Shown here piece by piece: positions 1-5,903 of a DNA stretch of 6,502 bases (the first letter of the stretch is position 1; each line of letters starts with the position of its first letter). Made by a program: the position numbers and the translations under genes. The notes under the pieces are model-generated. The model was not told where the DNA came from. It worked only from the letters and a program-made list of their open reading frames with translations, and did not search any database. The DNA is from Verrucomicrobiota bacterium (lineage in GTDB: Bacteria; Verrucomicrobiota; Verrucomicrobiia; Chthoniobacterales; UBA10450), in NCBI GenBank assembly GCA_003218525.1, contig QHNU01000011.1:1-6502 (forward strand), written 5' to 3'.

Positions 1-106
1 AAGCGAACGAGTCAATCTCAGCCTATTTTTCACAGTATAATTAGAGATGTCTCGGCTCCGCTCGACATGACAGGTGGAAGCGTTCCGGGAAAAGGTTGGT
101 CATCCT

Positions 107-123
107 GAGGCCCGAAGGCTCTC
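107..123 (-). repeat. Small hairpin with a UUCG tetraloop on the minus-strand RNA
   Basis: GAGGCC (107-112) and GGCTCTC (117-123) form a 6-bp stem with one bulged base (120). In the minus-strand RNA the loop is UUCG closed by C-G, the classic extra-stable tetraloop. It sits three bases from the larger inverted repeat at 126-174. Confidence 0.6.
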
Positions 124-125
124 GG

Positions 126-174
126 GGCGAGGGACCTCACGATCGCCCGTACTAATTTCATGAGATCCCTCGCC
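126..174 (-). repeat. 17-bp inverted repeat, fully pairable in the minus-strand RNA
   Basis: Arms at 126-142 and 158-174 with a 15-nt loop match at 15 of 17 positions. The two differences (135/165 and 140/160) are C against A on the + strand, but become U against G in the minus-strand transcript, so the stem is uninterrupted only in RNA read in the direction of the operon. It lies about 60 nt past the last stop codon. No U-tract follows. It may end or stabilise the operon transcript, or it may be a repeat-family hairpin. Confidence 0.65.
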
Positions 175-192
175 GTCTGCGCAGGCCCGGGA

Positions 193-227
193 AGACAAAG
201 CCGCTGTCTCCGACCGTTGAAAAACGG
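193..227. repeat. Two short stem-loops just after the DUF4340 stop
   Basis: CCGTT (214-218) pairs with AACGG (223-227) around a 4-nt loop, and AGACA (193-197) pairs with TGTCT (205-209) around a 7-nt loop. Both begin within about 40 nt of the TAG stop at 234-236. No U-run follows in the minus-strand transcript, so a canonical intrinsic terminator is not supported; they could protect the 3' end or be part of a repeat. Confidence 0.6.
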
Positions 228-233
228 CAGCCC

Positions 234-2123
234 CTAACGCTCAGGCGTTGGCGAGGTAGGGGCGATTGACCCAATCGCCGTCCGGGAAGGTGAGACGCTT
301 GGCGGCGGCGAGGCAGAAGGCGTGCTTAGTGCCGGCGAAGGACTCGAGGTCTGGACAAGCGGAAGTCGCAGCGCGTTAAGATCGGGATTACTAATAACAA
401 ACGTGCCCGCCCGTTCGTCCGTGCGCGCGAGCCACATGCCATCGCCCGCCGGGCCACCAACAATCAGTTTATGGATTGTCTTGTCGTCGGGTGAGGTGGT
501 GAAAGTGATGGTCAACTGCGGTTTTGCAACGGCCTGCGCCGGGACGTCATTTCCGACCCAGCGGACAGCGCGTAAAGACGCGATCGTGTTGAGCAGCGAC
601 TGGACATTCGCAGTATCCATCGCTCCATTACCAACAATCCACTGCCACTGATTATTCGGACCCCGGCCGATCGTCCGTTCGTGGTCTGTTATAATTGAAA
701 GACGATGGATTTGCTCCGGCTTGAACTGGAAGATTGCGAGATCCTGCCACCGTAGCGGACTGGAAAACATATTATCGAGTACGGCCCGCCGCGCCGTCAC
801 AATAAAGGGCTCATCCCCGACGCGCGCATAGACATTTTCGCCCTCGATTCTGCCAAAAGCGATGGTCGCCATCGGGTGTTCGCCCGCGCTGGTCTCGGCC
901 GTGTTCTCCGAGGCGAATGAGCTCAAGGTGAGGATGAGCTGAGGTTTATCCAGTCCGTACTTGGGCAAATCGGATGCGACGTCTTCCACGAATTTAGTGA
1001 CTTGTTCACCGGCTATCAGATCAATCAGCCGCCGCACTTCACCAGTATTGGCGGCTGCATTGTTCTGATTAGCGATCGTCCAGACCTCGCCTTTGCGGGC
1101 AAGCACCGTCTTGTCTTTTCCTGGCGCGTCGATTGTGATGCGATCAAGCTGGTTTTGGTCGAAACGCACCAGATGCCGATCCCGTAGGTCGTTTGGTCTC
1201 GTATTTAGGACCTCTTCGATTTTTTTCGGCAATGTGTAGACGAAATTTCGCGATGTGAACCGGACGTAAATCTGGTCCTTCGCTTTTTCAGGCACGCCCC
1301 CAATCTGCAAGAGCTGGCCCTGCTTATCGTCGGTAGTGAAGATGGTGACCGTCCCCCGCGGCTCAGCCAATCCATAGGGATGCAAATCCCCACGATCGTC
1401 GGCCACAAATTGCTGGATGCGACTGGTTGTGATCTGCGCGAGCAAATCATTCACTTTTTGATCGTCCGCCCGCGCTCGCAGCGGCTTCATGATCTGCCAA
1501 TGTTCACCCTGCTTCTGCACCTCCATCTCGCCAGCCGGTGTTTTCAGCGCCAGGCCCGTGATCTGGGTTGCGATCGTATCGGTCAGTTTTCGATCGCGGA
1601 AGTCTTCCGGCTTCTTCGAGATCGCGTTTTTGATATTTTCAGTTGCAAGAAAGACATTTTTGGAGTTCTCGAACCGCACGTAAATCCGATTTTCCAGCGC
1701 GGCGTTGTTCCCGAACAGAATTTCCGGAGGCGCTTGCGGACCGAGTAACTTCAAGCGCAGCTTCGATTTGGCGAGGCCGTAATCCGCCATTCTGTTCTTG
1801 TCTGCTTCCATTTCCTTGCTGGTGATGGTTGCCTCCTTTTTCCAATCCTCGAGGTCGAACAACAAGCTCTCGACGACCGAGCCATCGGCCAAGTCTTTAA
1901 CGGGCGATTCCAGTCGCCATTTCTTGTCGACCCGTTTCAACGTGATCCGCTCGTCGCCGTTTTGAATGGCGATGCCCTCAATCTTGTCGCGATCGAAATT
2001 AATGACATTTTGGGCGCGCCGGCTGGCTTCCTCGGTATTCGGTCGTTTGCTCTCGTAAAAACTAATGTAGGCGCCCACCGCGACGACAAGCAGGAGTAAG
2101 ACCACGGTTGTTCGTGTTCTCAT
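234..2123 (-). CDS. DUF4340-domain protein, membrane-anchored, four internal repeats
   Basis: Protein of 629 residues. A single N-terminal helix (about 6-23) is followed by an extracytoplasmic region of four tandem units of roughly 135-142 residues. Each unit has a YGL-type motif (YGL at 115, 250 and 389; the degenerate AVAKP near 531), a strand motif (IYVR at 147 and 285, VYAR at 431, MWLA at 563), and the first three end with an R-x-L-type segment (RDRKL 176, RDRHL 314, RWQDL 458). DUF4340 proteins commonly follow GldA/F/G-like genes, so a role in the same export complex is likely, but no activity is established for the family. The start is 7 nt after the GldG stop, with no Shine-Dalgarno (TTTCCAG spacer). 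From residue 591 to the end the protein is a low-complexity Ser/Pro/Thr/Ala tail (TPSASPPPSVSPS) encoded by 234-353. It carries no DUF4340 features and its DNA is also open in another frame. Confidence 0.9.
   Translation of the reverse strand: MRTRTTVVLLLLVVAVGAYISFYESKRPNTEEASRRAQNVINFDRDKIEGIAIQNGDERITLKRVDKKWRLESPVKDLADGSVVESLLFDLEDWKKEATITSKEMEADKNRMADYGLAKSKLRLKLLGPQAPPEILFGNNAALENRIYVRFENSKNVFLATENIKNAISKKPEDFRDRKLTDTIATQITGLALKTPAGEMEVQKQGEHWQIMKPLRARADDQKVNDLLAQITTSRIQQFVADDRGDLHPYGLAEPRGTVTIFTTDDKQGQLLQIGGVPEKAKDQIYVRFTSRNFVYTLPKKIEEVLNTRPNDLRDRHLVRFDQNQLDRITIDAPGKDKTVLARKGEVWTIANQNNAAANTGEVRRLIDLIAGEQVTKFVEDVASDLPKYGLDKPQLILTLSSFASENTAETSAGEHPMATIAFGRIEGENVYARVGDEPFIVTARRAVLDNMFSSPLRWQDLAIFQFKPEQIHRLSIITDHERTIGRGPNNQWQWIVGNGAMDTANVQSLLNTIASLRAVRWVGNDVPAQAVAKPQLTITFTTSPDDKTIHKLIVGGPAGDGMWLARTDERAGTFVISNPDLNALRLPLVQTSSPSPALSTPSASPPPSVSPSRTAIGSIAPTSPTPER
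261..279. repeat. Perfect 8-bp palindromic stem with 3-nt loop
   Basis: GGCGATTG (261-268), ACC (269-271), CAATCGCC (272-279): a perfect inverted repeat lying inside the Ser/Pro-rich tail codons of the DUF4340 gene. Its position in the tail, not in the conserved domain, fits a repeat-derived 3' end of the gene. Confidence 0.8.
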
Positions 2124-2130
2124 CTGGAAA

Positions 2131-3660
2131 TTAAGCGCGCCGTTTCCACCAAACGACCGACCCGATGAGCGCGGGGACGAGAGGCATCAGAACAAGAATG
2201 ATCCAACGCAAATTGCGGAGAGCGGCTTGATCCAGACTGAACGTGAGTGTTCTCGGCACTTTCGGGGCGATGCCGATTAACTGCTCGCGACTGCCCAACC
2301 AGTTAATGCTGGCCGACATGAAGTCGAGCGCCTGTTGATCTTGAGTGAGGACGTTGTCCTGCACAAAAGTGGCATTCGAAACGACGATCATGCGCGAAGA
2401 ATTCACCTGCACGCGTTCGTCGCCGCTCCCGCCTTTCTCAACCGACACCGCAATGTAGAGGGGCGCGCCGTGATCGCGATTAGGGTCGTATTGCAACTTG
2501 GCTGGATCATCCGAATTGTAATCGACCTCGCCCCAGTAACCTTCTTCGGCTTGAGCCAAAGGTTGTAGCTGGATCCCGGCTGGGCGAACACGGTCCGGCT
2601 CGAGCGTGAGGGAACACGTCCCGCCAACGAAGGGGGCGCGGACATCGGCCAAGCGTTTGGTGATCGGCGAATCGGGCAGGAAACGGCCAATGACATCACG
2701 CACCCGCGCCATCTCTTGAATGCCGGTGCGAACCACTGCCATCAGCCGATCGTCATTCACGCGCACGCCAAGGTCATTGAGGAACGCGTCGAGTTTTGGC
2801 GTCTTCGCCGCTGGATCGAGCAGCAGCAAAATGCGTCCCTGTTTGTTCCAGAAATCGCGCAGCAACTGCATTTCACGATCGGAGAAGTCGTATTGTGGAC
2901 CGATGATCATGATCGTTTTCATTTCGGCCGGAATCGCGTCCACGTTGAATAAATTGAGCTCCTGAATTTTGATATTTTCGTTTTCGATAAACGTTTTGAG
3001 CACGGAAATGGGACTCTCAGGCGCCGGCTGCGCCATCGGCCCCTGCCTCGCGGGAGTCGCAATCGGCGGTTCTTTGTGACCGAGAACATAACCAATCGTG
3101 TTTTTCTTGCCTTCGATCAGATCGATAATCGCGCTCGTAATCGCCTGCTCTCCCTTAAAGGCGGTGATGCGCGGGCCTTCCCCAAACTGCATTCCACTCT
3201 GATCGATCTCCGCCATTTCCGACGCTTTTACCGCCTTGTTTCGACCCTCGTAATCGAGCACCAGCATGCTCTCGCCCGTCACAATTTTGTACTTCTCGAC
3301 CACCTCCTTCGCGCGCGAAATATTTCGGGCCGGATCAATGTGTTCGACGTCAATTTTTCCTTTGGCGGCGTACTGATATTCCGTCAGCAGATTCTGCACG
3401 TCGTTCGTGATCGGCGTCTCCGGGGCAAAGAAAACGGTGATGCGCAGTTTGCTTTTAAGCGCGCCGAGTACCCGTTTTGTCTTGTCGGAAAGAGCATATT
3501 TCTTGTCCCGGGAAAAATCCCACCGGCGGTAATGTTCAAACCCGAGATGATTCACCATCGCGGCAAGAAAAAGCAGCAGCACGATCTGGAGGACGACATT
3601 GGCCCCGATCTGAAACCGGCGAATCGTTTTGGGTTTGTCCGGCGCCGTTACAGTCTCCAT
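2131..3660 (-). CDS. GldG-like ABC transport auxiliary protein
   Basis: Protein of 509 residues with an N-terminal transmembrane helix (about 18-38), a large extracytoplasmic region and a C-terminal helix (about 484-504) followed by WWKRRA. After the first helix comes HYRRWDFSRDKKYALSDKT (43-61), the classic start of GldG / ABC_transp_aux proteins (R.D.t..k.ysLs..t). Further family signs are LRITVFFAP (72-80), GHKEPP (194-199) and a late segment SSRMIVVSNATF (421-432). In gliding Bacteroidetes GldG works with GldF and GldA; in other phyla the same trio occurs without gliding and has no agreed substrate. I chose the ATG at 3658-3660 because it starts just before the first helix and gives the usual family N-terminus. 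The frame is open upstream to 4113, but there it would only re-read the permease gene out of frame. It overlaps the permease by 13 nt and lies 7 nt before the DUF4340 gene. Confidence 0.92.
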   Translation of the reverse strand: METVTAPDKPKTIRRFQIGANVVLQIVLLLFLAAMVNHLGFEHYRRWDFSRDKKYALSDKTKRVLGALKSKLRITVFFAPETPITNDVQNLLTEYQYAAKGKIDVEHIDPARNISRAKEVVEKYKIVTGESMLVLDYEGRNKAVKASEMAEIDQSGMQFGEGPRITAFKGEQAITSAIIDLIEGKKNTIGYVLGHKEPPIATPARQGPMAQPAPESPISVLKTFIENENIKIQELNLFNVDAIPAEMKTIMIIGPQYDFSDREMQLLRDFWNKQGRILLLLDPAAKTPKLDAFLNDLGVRVNDDRLMAVVRTGIQEMARVRDVIGRFLPDSPITKRLADVRAPFVGGTCSLTLEPDRVRPAGIQLQPLAQAEEGYWGEVDYNSDDPAKLQYDPNRDHGAPLYIAVSVEKGGSGDERVQVNSSRMIVVSNATFVQDNVLTQDQQALDFMSASINWLGSREQLIGIAPKVPRTLTFSLDQAALRNLRWIILVLMPLVPALIGSVVWWKRRA

Positions 3661-4403
3661 TTGCGCGATTGAAACGCCTGATAGGTCAAGCCAAGCATCA
3701 CGATCGTCATGCTGAGATAGAGGACGATCGGGCGGGTATCGATCTCGCCGCGCGACAACGTTCCCATGTGTTCGATGGCCGAAAAGTAGCCAAGCAATTG
3801 TCGCGTCTGGGAACTGATATCGAGCAGGACGAAAGAAATGAGTCCGAGAAAGAAAAGCAGCGTGATGGCGCAGAACGAAATGACAGCGGCGATGATCTGG
3901 TTCCGCGTTAGCACCGAGGCCAGGCAACCGACCGAAAGATAAAACATACCCAAAAGCAGCAACATCAGGTAGGAGCCCCAATAAGCGCCGGTCGAGGCTG
4001 CAGCCGGCTGATGGGTGACATATTGGAAAATAGCGAAATACAGAATCGTCGGAATCCAAAGCACGAGGTAAAAGATCAATGCGCCAAAAAACTTCGACAG
4101 CACTACCTGCCAATCACGGACCGGCGCGGTCATTAACGGTTCGATCGTGCCGAGCTTAAATTCTTCGGCAAACAATCGCATGGTGATGAGCGGAAAAATC
4201 AGGACGAAAGCAAACCAAAAGAAGACCGAATTGAAGAACGCCTCCTGGACCGAGTAGGGAACCGGGCGTTGGTTCATAAACGAGATCTGAAAATAGAAAT
4301 CGACGCCGCTCACGATCAGGAAAAACAGCAGGACGATATAAGCGATGGGTGAGTAGAAATAACTCGTCACCTCGCGCGAGAGCAGTGTGAAGAACTTACG
4401 CAT
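3648..4403 (-). CDS. ABC-2 type transporter permease, GldF-like
   Basis: Inner-membrane permease of 251 residues with six predicted transmembrane segments at about 18-39, 58-76, 105-128, 143-164, 170-194 and 225-243. Between the second and third lies RLFAEEFKLGTIEPLMTAPV (76-95), the characteristic cytoplasmic coupling segment (EE...GT.E.L...PV) of GldF/NatB-type ABC-2 permeases that docks on the ATPase. The start at 4401-4403 (MRKFFTLLSREVTSYFYSP) is chosen because it is the normal N-terminus of the family; the same frame stays open upstream to 4802, but that stretch is antisense-free read-through of the four-helix gene in another frame. The ATG overlaps the four-helix stop by 8 nt, and the TAA (3648-3650) overlaps the next gene by 13 nt. 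No Shine-Dalgarno is visible, so translation probably depends on coupling. The substrate is unknown. Confidence 0.92.
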   Translation of the reverse strand: MRKFFTLLSREVTSYFYSPIAYIVLLFFLIVSGVDFYFQISFMNQRPVPYSVQEAFFNSVFFWFAFVLIFPLITMRLFAEEFKLGTIEPLMTAPVRDWQVVLSKFFGALIFYLVLWIPTILYFAIFQYVTHQPAAASTGAYWGSYLMLLLLGMFYLSVGCLASVLTRNQIIAAVISFCAITLLFFLGLISFVLLDISSQTRQLLGYFSAIEHMGTLSRGEIDTRPIVLYLSMTIVMLGLTYQAFQSRKWRL

Positions 4404-4902
4404 GAACTCGGCTGGAGGGTTGGAGTGCTGGAGTAAGGGAGTGTTGGAGTGAGATGAGTAGATCTCCATCCTTTTCTTCCGTTTCGGCGATACGTGTTGT
4501 CCATTCCTCCCGATCACGTTTCTCTTCCAATCTCTCAATGAGACGCAGCCGCCGGTTTCCAACCTGGTAATGAAGTCGGTTGAACTCGTCGAATCGCGCG
4601 GTTGTGATGTGCGCAATACTCTGCACGCCAATTGCACGCGTGAATACTTCCGCCGCCGATCCGAGTGCGATGTACAGAAATTGTATGTGCTCTTTAATGG
4701 AACGTCGCGCGTAACCCTCGGCAATGTTTGAGCAAATAGATTGCGCTGCGTCAGCGAATTGGGCGCGAAGCTTGAAATCGATTCGAGGATCGGCAGACAC
4801 AATCCGACGGGTGAGCTCGAACAATTGCATCGCCTTCTGCCAGACGATTAGCTTCAAGTAGCCGCGATTTTTATTCTTCAATTCAGTCTCGAACGTTTCC
4901 AT
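4396..4902 (-). CDS. Four-helix-bundle protein (23S rRNA intervening-sequence / S23 family)
   Basis: Predicted 168-residue helical protein. The family hallmark runs from about residue 18 to 92: a LIVWQKAMQLFELTRR first helix, then FKLRAQFADAAQSICSNIAEGYARRS, then KEHIQFLYIALGSAAEV. These match the conserved NIAEG.gR and fl.iA.GSa.E patterns of the four-helix/S23 family, whose members were first seen in insertions within 23S rRNA and occur elsewhere in genomes; their biochemical role is poorly known. Members are usually about 115-135 residues, so this one is long. Residues from about 148 (LQHSLTPALQPSS) are encoded by an 8-bp repeat array and look like read-through of repeat DNA, not fold. The start ATG (4900-4902) sits in a second, oppositely oriented array, with GGAG two bases upstream. 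The gene begins 15 nt after the ATPase stop and its TAA overlaps the permease start by 8 nt. It does not belong to the usual ATPase-permease-GldG module and appears inserted. Confidence 0.88.
   Translation of the reverse strand: METFETELKNKNRGYLKLIVWQKAMQLFELTRRIVSADPRIDFKLRAQFADAAQSICSNIAEGYARRSIKEHIQFLYIALGSAAEVFTRAIGVQSIAHITTARFDEFNRLHYQVGNRRLRLIERLEEKRDREEWTTRIAETEEKDGDLLISLQHSLTPALQPSSRVHA
4413..4460 (+). repeat. Degenerate 8-bp tandem array, six units (3' flank of four-helix gene)
   Basis: Reading the + strand, six consecutive 8-mers fit the consensus TGGAGTGN: the units begin at 4413, 4421, 4429, 4437, 4445 and 4453. The first five carry GGAG at the same place; the sixth (GATGAGTA) is the most decayed. 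The array lies inside the 3' end of the four-helix gene and just upstream of the permease ATG (4401-4403). The same unit family occurs in the opposite orientation at 4897-4928. Confidence 0.85.
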
Positions 4903-4928
4903 TACTCCACTATTCCGTTATTCCACAT
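4897..4928 (-). repeat. Degenerate 8-bp tandem array, four units (5' flank of four-helix gene)
   Basis: On the + strand the units start at 4897, 4905, 4913 and 4921 and fit YTCCRYTA; on the minus strand this reads as GGA-rich 8-mers (GGARTARY) like those of the array at 4413-4460. It spans the last three codons and stop of the ABC ATPase gene, the 15-nt spacer, and the ATG of the four-helix gene. Period, unit length and opposite orientation together make it the partner of the other array. Confidence 0.8.
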
Positions 4929-5853
4929 CCGAATGCGTGATTTCCACGAACACGTCTTCGAGTGTCGCTCGATGCGCCGTCAATTCTCGAACATCCCAAG
5001 CCCGATCCCGCGCTAAACGGAACACTTCCTCGCGGACATCGCCGCCGAATTCGACCCGGAGCGAAAATCTTTTCCATCCGTCCTCTTCATTTACGGTCAC
5101 GTCACGAACGCCCGGAATTTTTTTCAGCTCGTATGCGCCATCATCCGATCCGGTTTTTGCTTCAAGCGTTACACCACCAGCAGTGCGGATGCGGCCCAGC
5201 AAATTTTCCGGAGTATCGCACGCTTCGATTCGACCCTTGTGAATGATGATGACGCGGCTGCAAGTCATCTCGACTTCTGGCAAAATGTGCGTCGAGAGCA
5301 AGATGGTATGTTGTTTGCCAAGGTTCTTGATCAGCTCGCGCACCTGCCGGATTTGGTTCGGGTCCAGTCCGATCGTCGGTTCATCGAGGATCAACAAGTC
5401 CGGTTCGTGAACCAGCGCATCGGCCAGCCCGACTCGTTGCCGGTAGCCCTTTGATAGCGCCCCAATCAATTTGTTCTCCACTTCCTTCAGGCCGCAGAGC
5501 TCCTTGACGTCACCCACCCGCTCGGCCATACGGCGATGACGGATTCCTTTTAAGGCCGCGCGATAGTTCAGATACTCCGTCACCCGCATGTCGCTGTAGA
5601 GCGGAACATTTTCGGGCATGTAGCCGAGATGGGCGCGGGCTTGAAGCGATTGTTCGAAAATGTCAAAACCGGCGATCGTCGCTCGGCCGGAAGTCGGCGG
5701 CATGAAGCTGGATAGGATGCGCATGGTCGTCGTTTTGCCCGCTCCGTTTGGTCCGAGGAAACCCATGATTTCCCCTTTGCCGACCTCGAAATTGAGATCG
5801 CGGATTGCCGTCTGACCGGCGTACTTCTTTGTCAGGTGTTCGACTTTGATCAT
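4918..5853 (-). CDS. ABC transporter ATP-binding protein, GldA-like
   Basis: Cytoplasmic ATPase of 311 residues that would power the permease encoded downstream. Walker A GPNGAGKT is at 34-41, the ABC signature LSKGY at 133-137, Walker B LLILDEP at 153-159 and the H-loop histidine at 189. The Q-loop position reads YMPEN (78-82), with Glu where many ABC ATPases have Gln; this form is common in ABC-2 exporters. A C-terminal extension after about residue 220 (VTLEAKTG to THRATLEDVF-type ending) is typical of ABC-2/DrrA/GldA ATPases. The start MIKVEHLTKKY is the normal family N-terminus; no Shine-Dalgarno is evident in the bases upstream (TTGAACTATTGCG). The last codons and the TAA stop (4918-4920) lie inside an 8-bp repeat array that runs on into the next gene, so the extreme C-terminus (DVE) may have been altered by that array. 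The substrate is unknown; the GldA comparison rests on gene order with GldF- and GldG-like genes. Confidence 0.95.
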   Translation of the reverse strand: MIKVEHLTKKYAGQTAIRDLNFEVGKGEIMGFLGPNGAGKTTTMRILSSFMPPTSGRATIAGFDIFEQSLQARAHLGYMPENVPLYSDMRVTEYLNYRAALKGIRHRRMAERVGDVKELCGLKEVENKLIGALSKGYRQRVGLADALVHEPDLLILDEPTIGLDPNQIRQVRELIKNLGKQHTILLSTHILPEVEMTCSRVIIIHKGRIEACDTPENLLGRIRTAGGVTLEAKTGSDDGAYELKKIPGVRDVTVNEEDGWKRFSLRVEFGGDVREEVFRLARDRAWDVRELTAHRATLEDVFVEITHSDVE

Positions 5854-5903
5854 CGCAATAGTTCAATGAGACAACTTCGGCAGCGCGACGTTGTCGAAAA
5901 ATT

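Larger units (their letters stand above)
44..180. repeat. Intergenic interspersed-repeat-like sequence
   Basis: The segments starting GAGATGTCTCGGCTCC (44), GTCATCCTGAGG (99), GAGGGACCTCACGA (129) and GAGATCCCTCGCC (162) resemble the short 'GTCATCCTGAG ... GAGGGACCTCA / GAGATCCCTCG ... ATGACA' sequences scattered between genes in several soil bacterial genomes. The pieces look like a mosaic of one family in both orientations. Only one copy is in this window, so repetitiveness cannot be shown here; the call rests on recalled sequence style. No gene is supported in 1-233. A TATAAT at 36-41 on the + strand has no convincing -35 partner. Confidence 0.5.
4413..4928 (-). mobile_element. Putative S23-type insertion bounded by inverted 8-bp repeat arrays
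   Basis: A unit of about 516 bp made of one four-helix-bundle gene with oppositely oriented arrays of the same 8-bp motif at its two ends. What is seen: the arrays, their opposite orientation, and the best complementary cores (4898-4909 and 4429-4440), which match at 11 of 12 positions. What is known: S23-family genes occur in 23S rRNA intervening sequences whose ends pair into a stem. What is inferred: the whole block entered the ABC operon between ATPase and permease, keeping both flanking genes open. No transposase is present and no target duplication was recognised. The alternative is a stable S23 gene that accumulated simple repeats at its ends. Confidence 0.45.

Noticed and set aside
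29..41. TATAAT on the + strand as a promoter
   Set aside because: No -35 element at proper spacing and no + strand gene downstream.
3076..3672. Long open frame of 198 codons on the + strand opposite the GldG-like gene
   Set aside because: It mirrors the codons of a well-supported minus-strand gene, has no recognisable domain, and its composition follows from the GC-biased third positions of the opposite strand.
3661..4113. Upstream extension of the GldG-like frame
   Set aside because: It overlaps the permease coding region in a different frame and precedes the normal family N-terminus at METVTAPDKP.
4413..4460. CRISPR array
   Set aside because: The units are 8 bp, contiguous and degenerate, with no spacers and no cas genes.
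4404..4802. Upstream extension of the permease frame
   Set aside because: It reads the four-helix gene in another frame; the extension has no transmembrane or family signal, and the permease N-terminus is normal at 4403.
121..5690. About 15 copies of the palindrome CGATCG, reminiscent of the cyanobacterial HIP1 signal
   Set aside because: By hand count GATC itself is common here (roughly 65-70 copies), and C before and G after are each frequent, so the CGATCG number is close to what these frequencies predict. The longer GCGATCGC is not enriched.
5870..5895. GACAAC/GTTGTC inverted repeat between protease and ATPase genes as a terminator
   Set aside because: Stem of 6 bp with a 14-nt loop; the T-run lies on the wrong side for minus-strand transcription.
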